This document shows, in pieces, positions 10,122 through 21,200 of a DNA stretch of 64,000 bases (position 1 is its first letter; every line of letters begins with the position of its first letter). The notes below the pieces were generated by a model. The model searched no databases. It was not told the origin of the DNA and was given only the letters and a program-made list of their open reading frames with translations. Made by a program: the position numbers and the translations under genes. Source of the stretch: Rhynchopus sp. YZ270_cl-10 (Eukaryota; Euglenozoa; Diplonemea; Diplonemida; Diplonemidae); assembly GCA_964035575.1 (NCBI GenBank), contig OZ037863.1:412001-476000 (forward strand), read 5' to 3'.

Positions 10122-10203
10122 GCAAAGGATGAGATGAAAATGCAAAAATAAAAAAACGCAGCCATCCGTGTTTTGACCATGGCGCGAAAAGTTGTTTGTT
10201 TTT

Positions 10204-10368
10204 GCCCACCCCCTGGCTCCACAGCTCCAAGCAAGTGTAAACTCTGAGTCAAGAGGGTACGAGCAAAGGAGTGCATAGCAATGATGAAGTTGTCAAAGGC
10301 AACAAATTGGAACGTAGCTGAGAACCCCCCTGAAGATGGAGGAAGCAGCGTTCCTGTTCATGGAATAT
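10204..10368 (-). pseudogene. Decayed CUB-like fragment, copy B
   Basis: Same relic as at 4131, without the long T run. It is joined almost directly to the GH26-like relic, so the spacer and phosphatase present in A and C are missing here. Confidence 0.7.
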
Positions 10369-11320
10369 CAAAAACACACAGAATTACCCCACTCTTCATA
10401 GGATCCTTAAAAGAAGCACGAAGCTCTTTCAAAAACAAACGCTTGCAACGCATGAAGGAGACACCCAGGACAGAAGGTGCAAACACTTCAACACGTACCG
10501 CAATCTGCGTCATGCAAATGCGGTTAGAAATAAAGAGAAGTCGAACAGGTGATAAGATGATAAGGTCTCACCTTACCACAGAAAAATAAAACAACAACAG
10601 ACCATGGTCCGTTGTGCAGGTGCAGTACCGAGGGAGAAGCGATTCTAAAAAGGACACCACAACGTGCAGACACATGTGAGCTCCACCAGCACACTGGCGA
10701 AGCTGTTGCCAGCACAATCGTTGTGAAGTGTTCCTACGTTGTTGCTGCATTGCGGGCTCGTGGCCCCTCGTATTGCAACCCCATAGAAGGGACACTTGAA
10801 ATATCGATGAACCTCATGGTACACAGATGTCTTTCAACAACAATGGGAAAAACGCCGCTATAACCGACAGTACTTTTGCACCTGAAACATATGGGGGAAA
10901 AGGGAAAAGGGGAAGAAAAAAGAGAAAAACAGAAACAGGCATCAGCCGTGACCATGTCCCGACTGCTTCCCACAAAACTAAACTGAGCAGGGAAAGAAAA
11001 CAACAAACATATGCGAAGTAGAAAGCCAGCACACACCACCTCACAGTGTCCACATGATGAGCGCACCTTCGTGGCTTCTTTTTCTGATTTCGTTTCTTTC
11101 TTCATCAGATTAGCTTAAACCAGGGTACTAGGAAAAGGGAACGGAAAATGTGTAACACATTTTCCGTTAAATCCGGGGTTTTTTTTTGGGGGGGGTAGTA
11201 CCCAGGTGCCCCCCCAAATAAAATCCCAGAAACCGGGGGTCCCTCCTACACTCAGCTCATAACAGAATTTTTTACTACCAAAATCTCAATTTCCCATACA
11301 AAAATGCTCGCATTCAGAAG
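10369..11320. other. Intergenic region without a gene
   Basis: The start matches 4301-4470. 10880-11000 is purine-rich on the plus strand. 11130-11170 contains GGAAAATGTGTAACACATTTTCC, a small hairpin. No convincing coding frame on either strand. Confidence 0.6.
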
Positions 11321-11324
11321 GAAA

Positions 11325-11610
11325 ACGCTCGAAGGAAAAGGAAGCATGCATCATGGCGAAGGAAAAAAAGTAGCGTACCGTGCGCCTGCGGCGCAAGATT
11401 GCAACCTCCCCTGACATAGTTTGGCTGTAAAAATGTGCAATTTTAAGCGTACTTTTTGGAAATGTTGCGTACCGTGGCTTCGCCAGAAACTTTCGTTTTA
11501 GTAAAATGCGTAAGCAAAATTTAAGGAACCTGACGATAATTACTAACGACAGTGCCATTTTATGCCAACATTTTCTAGAAATGTTGCGTACCGTGGCTTC
11601 GCCAGGAACT
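11325..11610 (+). repeat. Dispersed ~285-bp repeat, copy 1
   Basis: Matches 38838-39121 at roughly 85-90% by eye. Shared landmarks are GGAAGCATGCA, the GC hairpin TGCGCCTGCGGCGCA and two copies of GTTGCGTACCGTGGCTTCGC. The Tc1 element at 11623 lies just beyond its end. Confidence 0.8.
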
Positions 11611-11622
11611 TGGGTGAACTTA

Positions 11623-12633
11623 CAATGTGTCCCAGAATTAATGTCACCTGGCGACATTTTTGAAAAAAAGTGCAAAAGTGGACAAATTTCGTGACATTTT
11701 GATCTTGTCGTGAAGAAAAAGTGTGTAGGGGGTGAAATATTTACATTACAAGTACCCTTTTTGGCAAAAAAGGGTCTACAACAAAAAAAAGTGAAGTGGA
11801 TAGTGGATAGTGTAAATGACTCTAGGACGCAGGCACGTAATGAAGTAAAAAACACATAGGCGTGCACAAAATCAAGTAGAACATGTATTAATATTTTGTG
11901 TGCATCCCCTCGGACTGGCGAACTGCCTCTAGGCGTCGTGGCATTGACTCGATGCACCCTGCAACGAAGCTCGTGTCCATCTTTGACCATTCTTTGTTGA
12001 TGATACGTTTAAGTTTCGCCACGTCTTTGGGCTCCCTTTCGTTGACTGCAGTCTGCAGCTTGGCCCACAGGTTTTCAATAGGATTGAGGGGAGTTTCAGG
12101 GGAGTTTCCTGGCCAGTCTTCTTTGGGTAGGAACGAAAAAGGCTGTGTGGAGAGGAAGGCTTGAGTAGTGTTGGCAGTATGACAGGGAGCCCTATCCTGC
12201 TGAAAGATGTAGCTCCTGTCAGGAAGGGGTTCTTTTATCTCTTTGAGGGCTTTCTGCAACAGTGTCCGGTACTTCTCCGCATTGAGCGATCCCTCGAAGA
12301 AGTAGAGCTTAGTCTTACCGCTGGTCGTGATCCTTTTTGCCCACCCCAGGCGTGAAGCTTCTGGGTAGACCTGACCTTATCAACGGGCGGAGGCGGCTAT
12401 GTGTTTTTTACTTCATTACGTGCCTGCGTCCTAGAGTCATTTACACTATCCACTATCCACTTCACTTTTTTTTGTTGTAGACCCTTTTTTGCCAAAAAGG
12501 GTACTTGCAATGTAAATATTTCACCCCCTACACACTTTTTCTTCACGACAAGGTCAAAATGTCACGAAATTTGTCCACTTTTTCATTTTTTTTCAAAAAT
12601 GTCGCCAGGTGACATTAATTCTGGGACACACTG
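11623..12633 (-). mobile_element. Tc1/mariner element with 237-bp inverted repeats
   Basis: TA duplications at 11621-11622 and 12634-12635 flank ends that begin CAGTGTGTCCCAGAATTAAT (left end CAATG). The inverted repeats run 11623-11859 and 12397-12633, both 237 bp and nearly identical, with only about 537 bp between them. The interior encodes just the C-terminal part of a transposase, so this copy is an internal-deletion derivative that cannot move by itself. Confidence 0.9.
11888..12385 (-). pseudogene. Tc1-like transposase, C-terminal part
   Basis: Open from 12259 down to 11888 and readable upstream as GWAKRITTSGKTKLYFFEG. A shift near 12366 separates this from DKVRST in another frame; everything N-terminal is missing. 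Motifs: FQQDRAPCHTA (second catalytic Asp), LNPIENLW (third acidic residue, Glu), and a C-terminus MPRRLEAV..GMHTKY typical of Tc1 proteins. I count 39 residues between the Asp and the Glu instead of the usual 34; SPETPLNPIE replaces the usual SPDLNPIE. Confidence 0.88.
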
Positions 12634-12713
12634 TATATAAGCCCCTGCTCCTGAACAAAGAAAAAAAAGTGAATCTTCATGGAGCTTTTCTAGTCGATCT
12701 AGAGGGGCGACTG

Positions 12714-12860
12714 TCACAGATCATCATAGGGGTGAGGTTCGAGAGCACGATTCTTTCGTGCCACACATTCTTGGACAATCTCCCCTAGGACATTGTCCGG
12801 CAGTTCGTTGGGAATCGGAATATCCCTCTCCATTATGCGAAGGATGTCCTTGACTTGACA
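12714..12860 (-). pseudogene. Short coding relic
   Basis: About 48 codons ending in TGA at 12714-12716 read KDILRIMERDIPIPNELP and then VQECVARKNRALEPHPYDDL. Amino-acid usage is protein-like but the frame has a stop just upstream. Family not recognised; it may be the 3' end of a lost gene or of a mobile element. Confidence 0.35.
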
Positions 12861-13117
12861 TTACGTATGGGTAGCATCACTTTTTTGGGGCTGTTGTGGG
12901 GTAGGAGTTTTCCGCGCGCAGCATTCTGAAGGAATTGCAGTGAAAAAAAGTGAAAAACGCGTGAAATAAAGTTCAATTAGCGTGGTTTTTATTTGCGATA
13001 AAACAACGGCGTGAAATTATCAAAAGAATGACGCTAAAAGTGCCCAATCCTTCGTATACTTTATTTAACTGTGGAATAAAATATAAAAAAAAGCAAAACA
13101 CCACTCTCTTGGGGTTT

Positions 13118-16100
13118 TCATAAAAGCGACAGTTCCTCTGCAGGATCAGCCTGCACTTCTTCCACTGTGGGGTACAGCTCAGCATCCTCACGCGACATCT
13201 CAAAGAGAGGGTCCTCAAACTCCTTCACACGCTGCTTCTTTTGCAGACAGCAAAACGCAGCAACAACACACACAGCCACCACGAGCACGCCCACACCGAT
13301 GCCGACATAAAGGACAACGTTGCTGCTCCCACCCGACTCCTCCGGCTGCAGTGGTGCTGCCTCACGCTCACATGTGTGCGTCCCGTCTGTCAGAGTCAGG
13401 GTTGTGTTGCCCTCACACTTGACCGCATCGCACACACCATTGTGCTGCACTGTGTACGACGCGTCTGTGCGTGCACAGGTCACCCCGTGGCTCACAGACA
13501 CACCATCAGAGGAAAGTGCTGCCGACAGATCAACTTTCCCCGAAAGTGCGTCTGCGAGTTTTGCTGTGCTGGCACGCACCATCCCCACCACAAGGACGCC
13601 GCCATCCGACACCACAACACGCATGTCCGTCACAATGCCCAGTGCTTCGCTCATTGTTTCCTCAAAGCTTTCCCTCGTCGTTGCTGTTGTCCACAAAGAC
13701 CCTGCCTCCACTCCGTAGTACTCCACAGCAAACGCCATCGGCACTGTCACGTCGTCCGCAAGCAGGCACAGAGGCACACCAGTGGGGTGCACGTAGCCCT
13801 GTGTGTGGCACACACACGTCCCAGCATTGCACGTCGCCTTCGGGTCAAGCCTCCCACTGCGACAGTCTTTGTCAGCTGTGCACAGAGCCTTCACAGCAGG
13901 AGCTGACGGTGCAAAAGTGGCACCAGCAGGCAGGTCTGTTGGGGTGGCTGTCGGAAGTGCTGTGTCAGGTGCAGAGGTACCAGGAGCATGAGAAGCACCA
14001 GCAGGCAGGCTTGTTGGGGTGGCTGTGTCAGGTGTGGCTGTAGGTGTTGTTGTCGGAAGTGCTGTGTCAGGTGCAGAGGTACCAGGAACATAAGAAGCAC
14101 CAGCAGGCACGTTTGTTGGGGTGGCTGTGTCAGGTGCAGGGGACATTGGAGCTGAAGAAGGCACAAGGGTGGATGCAGCAGTCGCAGGAGTCATCGGTGC
14201 TGCAGTCGGAAGTGGTGTGAGAGGGGAGTAAGTGGCAGCTACGGCACCTCCACAACTCCAAGTAAACACAAAATCGGAGTCATCGGAATCCTGATACGGG
14301 TCGAGTAAAGTAATGTTGAAGTTCCCTGCAACACTGAAGCTTCCATTGAAAGAAGTCGAGCGCCAGTCAGTGCGCAAAATAGTCCCGTTGCTGTTCATGA
14401 ATATGAAATCGACGTTTGAATATGTAGAAGATGACGAGGCAGCAATGTCAAGCATTCCTGTGCAGGGAATAAGCCAACTGGAAATCGCCTGTTCCGAAAA
14501 CATCCGCTCGTACGTCCCAGCAGGCGGCAGTGTCAGGTATGTGGAAGCATCAAAGCCTGCTGCAGGCACAACTGCAGGTCCAGTGTGGCACACCCACTCA
14601 AAGGTGATTTTGTTCTCTCTGTAGTTACTCCTCCCACCCGTGTCGTTGAACACAACTGTCATCTCACCGTTGGCAGGGTAAGTGGCAATGTAACGTTCCC
14701 GGTCATCAACCAATGATGTGAGCACGTACCCATCACTGTTTTGAAGTGTCACTCTCCCGCCGTTCCTGGACGTACTGATGTTTCTGAACGTGACCTCAAC
14801 TGTTCCCACACACTGAAATGTCCAGCACTCAACGTACTGTGCTTCAACGGGTGCTTTGATTGTGGCAACCAAAGGTGGCGACAACAGCGCTTCGCACGCG
14901 GCACGTGGAACAACTGTTGGTGGTGCACGTGTCTCAGGTGCAGGTGTCAGATCATGTGAGGGAAAGTCTGGTCTTGTCCCTCCACAACTCCAAGCAAAGG
15001 TAAACTTCGAGTCATCGGAATCCTGATACCGGTTGAGTAAAGTAATGTTGAAGTTCCCTGCAACACTGAAGCTTCCATTGAAAGTGGTCGAGCGCCAGTC
15101 AGTACGCAAAACGGTCCCGTTGCTGTTCGTGAAGATAAAATTGACATTTGAGAGGATATATTGAGAGGATGACGAGGCAGCAATGTCAAGCATTCCTGTG
15201 CAGGGAATAAGCCAACTGTAAATCGACGGTTCTGAAAACATCCGCTCATACGTCCCAGCAGGCGGCAGTGTCAGGTATGTGGAGGCATCAAAGCCTGCTG
15301 CAGGCACAACTGCAGGTCCAGTGTGGCACACCCACTCAAAGGTGATTTTGTTCTCTCTGTAGTTACTCCTCCCCCACGTGTCGTTGAACACAACTGTCAT
15401 CTCACCGTTGGCAGGGTAAGTGGCAATGTAACGTTCCCGGTTATCAACCAATGATGTGAGCACGTACCCATCACTGTTTTGAAGCATCACTCTCCCGCCG
15501 TTCCTGGAGGTGCTGATGTTTCTGAACGTGACCTCAACTGTTCCCACACACTGAAATGTCCAGCACTCAACGTACTCTGCTTGAACGGGTGCTCTGATTG
15601 AGGCCACCAAAGGTGGCGATGACAGCGCTTCGCACGCGACACGTGGAACAACTGTTCGTGGTGCAAGTGTCTCTGGTGCAGACGTCAGATCGTGTGAGGG
15701 AAGGTCAGGTCTTGTCCCTCCACAACTCCAAGCAAAGGCAAACTCGCCGTCAGAATACCACGTATATTTAGAGTACAAAGTGATGTTGAAGTTCCCTGCA
15801 ACACTGAAGCTTCCATTGAAAGTAGTCGAGCCCCAGTCAGTACGCAAAACGGTCCCGTTGCTGTTCGTAAATATGAAATTGACATTTGAATATTTAGAAG
15901 ATGACGAGGCAGCAATGTCAAGCATTCCTGTGCAGGGAATAAGCCAACTGGAAATCGCCAGTTCTGAAAACATCCACTCGTACGTCCCAGCAGGCGGCAG
16001 TGTCAGGTATGTGGAAGCATCAAAGCCTGCTGCAGGCACAACTGCAGGTCCAGTGTTGCATTCCCACTCAAAGGTGATTTTGTTCTCTCTGTAGTTACTC

Positions 16101-16486
16101 CTCCCCCACGTGTCGTTGAACACAACTGTCATCTCACCGTTGGCAGGGTAAGTGGCAATGTAACGTTCCCGGTCATCAAGCAATGATGTGAGCACGTACC
16201 CATCACTGTTTTGAAGTGACACTCTCCCGCCGTTCCTGGACGTACTGATGTTTCTGAACGTGACCTCAACTGTTCCCACACACTGAAATGTCCAGCACTC
16301 AACGTACTGTGCTTCAACGGGTGCTTTGATTGTGGCAACCAAAGGTGGCGACAACAGCGCTTCGCACGCGGCACGTGGAACAACTGTTGGTGGTGCACGT
16401 GTCTCAGGTGCAGGAGTAATTGGGCTGGTAGGTATCGGCACCGCACGCGACAGGGAGAGACACGACACTGCAAGGAGCCAACGCAT
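13118..16486 (-). CDS. Surface glycoprotein, copy C (1122 residues)
   Basis: Start ATG 16484-16486 with the family signal peptide. Three ~244-residue units of paired CUB-like halves, a Thr/Pro stalk, the six-Cys EGF-like module, then a 125-residue cassette absent from copy B (begins PMAFAVEYYGVEAG, ends THTCEREAAPL), then the membrane helix and tail. The cassette lies between ADDVTV and QPEESGG, residues that are adjacent in copy B apart from a Ser-Pro. It contains four Cys and a strand-helix pattern recalling SEA-type modules; that is a guess. The tail reads FEDPLF where copy B has FENPLF and ends AEELSLL, which fits an acidic dileucine signal. The second CUB-like halves differ strongly from those of A and B, so units are exchanged among copies. 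Confidence 0.85.
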   Translation of the reverse strand: MRWLLAVSCLSLSRAVPIPTSPITPAPETRAPPTVVPRAACEALLSPPLVATIKAPVEAQYVECWTFQCVGTVEVTFRNISTSRNGGRVSLQNSDGYVLTSLLDDRERYIATYPANGEMTVVFNDTWGRSNYRENKITFEWECNTGPAVVPAAGFDASTYLTLPPAGTYEWMFSELAISSWLIPCTGMLDIAASSSSKYSNVNFIFTNSNGTVLRTDWGSTTFNGSFSVAGNFNITLYSKYTWYSDGEFAFAWSCGGTRPDLPSHDLTSAPETLAPRTVVPRVACEALSSPPLVASIRAPVQAEYVECWTFQCVGTVEVTFRNISTSRNGGRVMLQNSDGYVLTSLVDNRERYIATYPANGEMTVVFNDTWGRSNYRENKITFEWVCHTGPAVVPAAGFDASTYLTLPPAGTYERMFSEPSIYSWLIPCTGMLDIAASSSSQYILSNVNFIFTNSNGTVLRTDWRSTTFNGSFSVAGNFNITLLNRYQDSDDSKFTFAWSCGGTRPDFPSHDLTPAPETRAPPTVVPRAACEALLSPPLVATIKAPVEAQYVECWTFQCVGTVEVTFRNISTSRNGGRVTLQNSDGYVLTSLVDDRERYIATYPANGEMTVVFNDTGGRSNYRENKITFEWVCHTGPAVVPAAGFDASTYLTLPPAGTYERMFSEQAISSWLIPCTGMLDIAASSSSTYSNVDFIFMNSNGTILRTDWRSTSFNGSFSVAGNFNITLLDPYQDSDDSDFVFTWSCGGAVAATYSPLTPLPTAAPMTPATAASTLVPSSAPMSPAPDTATPTNVPAGASYVPGTSAPDTALPTTTPTATPDTATPTSLPAGASHAPGTSAPDTALPTATPTDLPAGATFAPSAPAVKALCTADKDCRSGRLDPKATCNAGTCVCHTQGYVHPTGVPLCLLADDVTVPMAFAVEYYGVEAGSLWTTATTRESFEETMSEALGIVTDMRVVVSDGGVLVVGMVRASTAKLADALSGKVDLSAALSSDGVSVSHGVTCARTDASYTVQHNGVCDAVKCEGNTTLTLTDGTHTCEREAAPLQPEESGGSSNVVLYVGIGVGVLVVAVCVVAAFCCLQKKQRVKEFEDPLFEMSREDAELYPTVEEVQADPAEELSLL

Positions 16487-16608
16487 TGTGTGACTTGACG
16501 GCACAACGCCGCTTGCCTGTGGGTGGGGTTCTGAAGAGTGTGTGGTGACCTGTTGGGTGGTGTGGGTAAGTGTCTCCAATGCGCCGTGCACGAGCCGCCC
16601 CTTCCCTC

Positions 16609-16980
16609 TCACAGCAGGTCCACGACGCTGGTCCACACCTCTGCCAACGCTGATGATGCCGATGCTGTGCACCACAACACCTTGTCTGTCCATGTGTCCT
16701 CTTCAAGATAGGTTGCTGTAAGGCAAGCAGACTCGTTGAATTCACTCATGCTCTTCAGGTATATCATTGCATCGGAAAGCCACGACCCTTTCATGCCGAC
16801 ACCGTTTATGGAGGTGCTTCCCAGGGTGGTGATGGCAACCGGCTTGGTAGGCGCAAGATTACGCACAACCGTGTACTGTGCGGCAAGAAGCTGCTCCGCA
16901 GACTGCCAGGTGTGTCCGGGTATGGTGCTGCCGAAGTTTAGCCCATCCACCCCAACAAAGAGTAGTTGAAACGCGCTCAT
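16609..16980 (-). pseudogene. GH26-like C-terminal relic, copy C
   Basis: Same frame as at 2672 and 9729 but seven codons near the start (STELRFS) are deleted in frame. Otherwise nearly identical, with Thr in place of the catalytic Glu. Confidence 0.5.
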
Positions 16981-17292
16981 GCAAAGGATGGGGGGAAAAA
17001 AACGCAACCATCCGTGTTTTGACCATCATACTTGGATAAATGGGACATGCATGAGCATGTTATGTTCAAAGCATCTCATGAAGCATGTCATGCCACATGA
17101 CATATCACCAAAAACCTTAGTAACGTCATCACCTTGCAGAAACCCTACTCCCCTACTCTCACCCCCCTCCCCCACGGTTCCAGACCTATTTTCCCAGGTT
17201 TACAGAGCTCACACTCCGGGGTCCAGAACCACCCCAGAACAACGCTAAAAACCCTCTTCGCTTCGCTCCTTACACCCACGCCATTTGTTTCC

Positions 17293-17844
17293 TCAGGACT
17301 CCACAGCCAGAAACATATTTTGAAGTCGTGCCAATGGGAAGCCTTTTCTTTTTTGCAGTTCTTCTGTGAAGCCGTTTAGTCCTGCGAGCATGGTGTCGCA
17401 GAGGTGCGAGGGGGCGTCTGGGGAGAGCATGAAGTCTGCCTTTATTGCGGCGTGGGGTATCCCGCAGATGTGCAGGATCGCGGCAATGACAATCCCTGTA
17501 CGATCGCGTCCTGCCCTGCAGTGGATGAGGAGTGGTAATGCGTCCTCCGCAGACACCACCTGCAGCAACGCCTCGCGGAGCCACACCCGGACATACTTCT
17601 CGCGTGTCTCGTATTTGTCACCCTCGCTCCGAGGTGGGGCTGGTGCAGGTACGTACAGCACCCCCTCCCTTTCACACCCCACCTCCGTCCCACATCGCCT
17701 CAAATTCATGACGGACCTGGCCTTCTCAATGATAGTTGCAGGAGGTTCAGCACTTCGTAGAAGCGTGCCTGGCTTGATCCCCGCACAGCCAAACGCAAGC
17801 AGTGATGTGCCCACGTCACGGAAGTTTGCGTCGGAGGACAGCAT
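17293..17844 (-). CDS. Small protein tyrosine phosphatase, copy C
   Basis: Start ATG 17842-17844, 183 residues, nearly identical to the copy at 3377, with the same HCRAGRDRTG loop (Cys109, Arg115). A longer frame opens only at TTG 17923-17925. The downstream spacer and GH26-like relic are also shared, so the phosphatase moved with the surface-gene unit. Confidence 0.85.
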   Translation of the reverse strand: MLSSDANFRDVGTSLLAFGCAGIKPGTLLRSAEPPATIIEKARSVMNLRRCGTEVGCEREGVLYVPAPAPPRSEGDKYETREKYVRVWLREALLQVVSAEDALPLLIHCRAGRDRTGIVIAAILHICGIPHAAIKADFMLSPDAPSHLCDTMLAGLNGFTEELQKRKGFPLARLQNMFLAVES

Positions 17845-18057
17845 CTTTAAAAGCTGTGGAGTTTTTTTGGGAGGAGGAGACCTCAAGGGGGGGGGTAAGT
17901 TGCCGTATACTATAGGCGTGGACAACGGGGATCTTTCGATGGCGCTTAGGACTGCGGTATTGAAGGTATGGGAAATGCTATGAGTGTAGTGTGCGGTGGG
18001 ATGGGTGCAGGGTCCTCAAGGGGGCGCGAAAAGTTGTTTTTTTTTTTTTTTTTTTTT

Positions 18058-18225
18058 GCCCACCCCCTGGCTCCACAGCTCCAAGCAAGTGTAAACTCTG
18101 AGTCAAGAGGGTACGAGTAAAGGAGTGCATAGCAATGATGAAGTTGTCAAAGGCAATAAATTGGAACGTAGCTGAGAAATGGAGGAAGCAGCAATGTCAA
18201 GTGTTACTGTGCAGGGAATAATCAA
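18058..18225 (-). pseudogene. Decayed CUB-like fragment, copy C
   Basis: Same relic as at 4131, again next to a T run (18036-18057). Homology with unit A ends near 18225. Confidence 0.7.
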
Positions 18226-21200
18226 AAACACACCCAATTCCCCCACACACCCCTCCGTTGGAGGAGATCAGACAGCGAAATTCCATGGGGAGAATGCACC
18301 CACAAGTCTATCGCAACCTGTGGGTCACGGGTTGTTCGCAATCAGTGGGAATCAATGGGAAGGCGTCGGGGAGCTTTAAAAGAGGGGCTGCCCAAGCCAT
18401 CCAACAGCATGTACATCCAACGAGGATACGCTTACTACTGCGCACAGCAACGTAGTTGTCCACATGCTATCCTGAAGACCAAGACAGTCGTTCCGTGTTG
18501 CGACCAACCCAAACTATCGACACATCACGCAACCACGCATCTCGTCCAAACGTTGTCCTGCAGCGGAACTGAACATTGCGGTGCACACCCAGCCGCAGAC
18601 TCAACAACGCTATGCGTTCGCAGATGTGTTCAGTGGCGCACATCTGTGGACCCACCCCACCCTCGCAACCCTTCCATACCACATGCATGGCATGGCAGAC
18701 AGGTGGCAACTCTGCATGCAAAGAGCAAGGAGGCACAACCCAAGGCAACTTCAACACCCAAACCCACCCCAGCACCACAGGCACACACCTGTTCGTATCA
18801 TTGCGTCCAGTGCAAAACACTGCAGACAACCCACCCACAACGTCCACACACATTGCCAGAGGTGCACCGTACGTTGTGCTGCATTGTGCTGGACACCCAC
18901 ATCCCTCCCCCACCCACCCACACCAGGTTTACTGAGGGAATAGCAAGGCCAAGACAAACAAAAACGTGTCACCCCATCCACCCCTCATATTTGGGTTGCT
19001 GCTCGACCAACGTGGAAACCCCCCGCCCTAACTCACCAATGAATTAGGTCGACGTTGTGTCATGGCTTTCAGCTTTTCATTAAAAGCTTTGAACTTGTCC
19101 TCCTTTCCACAATGCCCACTGTGCATGTCTCCATTGAAGAATTGCAAAGATCCTGCTGGAAGGAGCAGAGGACAAACGTCGCGTGGGTACACCTCAACGC
19201 GCCATGGCTGAGTGCTAGGGCTCTTGGCTTTGACGCACACTACGCCCACACCCTGGACACACGGCGGACCATCCCGTGGGTCCAGATGTCCCGCACACTA
19301 GAGTTGCTGCTGGTGAGGTGGCCCGGAAAACGTCCTGTTGGTGTTTCGAAGGTGTATTTCGGCGAGAGCGTAAGGCTTCCTGGGTGGCGCTCGGTGCGGG
19401 TGCTCGCCACCGTGCACGCCCTCATAAATACCTTTGACCCTGCCGGAAATGACGAGGAAGACGAAGCCCCGTAGGCCGCCCGAAGAGCCAGTTCTTCACC
19501 GAAGACGGCAAACGCCCAGTACTGGCCCCCACCGACATCAAGGTTTGGAAGCTGTCGGAGCAGGCCGTCCTGCTTCAGGGCCAGACGGTGGTTTTGACGG
19601 CGACACCCCGGCAAGACAAAGATGGAAGCGTTCGGGGCACCTAGGCAAGCTCTCCGATGGCACGTGGTCGCTGCATCGTAGCAGCGGCTACAACTTCCAG
19701 CATGGCACCGCCCAACACCAGGCGAAGACGCTGTGTGGGAGATCCTGCAGGGGGACCGCCTCATCGCCGCGGCAGTCCACCAGACGGAGGCAGCCACCCG
19801 GGTTGGAGAGCACTGCCCCTGCTCCTGCGTGGGAAATCCTCTAGGTAAAATGCGTGCACACAATGAGGGCGCAACTGGAACGGGTGACACCCTGCTGACG
19901 TGCAGGCCGTGTGTGTGGGCGGCCCTCATCGACAGCGACCATACTCTGCTGTTGGTGCAACTTGAAGGGCGCCTCCTCAACGGTCTCCAGCAACTATCCG
20001 GTGGTAAGGCGCTCGCTGACGCTTTTGGTGCCTTCGGTTATGGATAATGGCTACTGCGTGGATGGAAGGGGCACGGTGGCTGGGTACCCCGCACGAGGAC
20101 TTGGGAAACCGTTTGCTGAGTGAGGTGCTGATACAGCACCAGTGGTGGGCAGGGTTCCGCGGCGGGAGATTGAAAGCGCCATCGCCGCGCTGACCGCAAC
20201 CAACTTGCACGCAGTGACGCAGGTGGCGGCGCTGTTCCGGCCTCCCCAGCAGAGGGTAAGGGCAAAGGTGCGAAACCGGGAAACGGCAAGGCCGGGAAGG
20301 GTACCTGTGACTTCCCCTTTCGGCCACACTCCAACAAGCACTTCATCTCCCTCCAACCCTGCCTCAAGATACCGACTCTTCCCCCAACAAAACTGCGGTG
20401 TGCATGGCACCACAACTGCGTGCACCAAACAGCAAAGCAACATCAACAACGCATGCCCAGCTTCCCAAAGCACAGGCCCGCATCTGTCGACCCACCCCAC
20501 CCTCCCTGAACAGCTGTGCACACTGCGCATGTGTGGCAAGACACATAAGGTGTTTCCCTGATGCACTCACACGACGCCAGTGCAAAACACTGCAGACAAC
20601 CCACCATAACGTCCACACACATTGCCAGAGTTGCACCGTACGTTGTGCTGCATTGTGCTGGACACCCACATCCCTCCCCCACCCACCCACACCCACCACC
20701 ACCAGAGGTGCCGACAAGCCACCCACAGACCTGCAGTGCACCAAGCTGCACTTCGCTGCACAATACTGTGCCATGGTCACCACAGCTGAACCAACACACC
20801 ACACAGGTCACAGTCCGCATGTTTTTGACTCGCAGTCTTCACGCCGGTCAGCTGTGCTGATCAGCGGAACTCGATACAAAAACATCGGTGGCAAACACGC
20901 CAAAACATGGCAAAATGAGGAAAGCGTGTGCTTGCTGTCACCACCATCGGTGTTCGAAGGTGTGCTGGCGAAGCCCGCCCTCATGCCCAGGTGTGTGCCG
21001 ACAAAACCCAAACCCGCTTCCGCTCAGCCATCACAACGAAGCCCTCCCAAGCCCTGACACTGCCGCAAGCCGTTGTCTGTCAGCAACACAGCACAAGCAG
21101 CAGGCACACCTCAGCAGCCACAAAGCACATCAACCCACCCCACCGCAGCACACCACCGCTCAGACTGCTGCCCTCTCTCGCTCGTCTACTCATCCTCCTC

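Noticed and set aside
11286..11990. 234-residue minus frame over the Tc1 left arm
   Set aside because: It crosses the inverted repeat and the dispersed repeat and reads like untranslated AT-rich DNA; the true frame is the Tc1 transposase.
18467..18913. Minus-strand Cys/Trp-rich frame, repeated near 20443-20820
   Set aside because: Composition follows the C-rich plus strand; the similarity is explained by a non-coding direct repeat.
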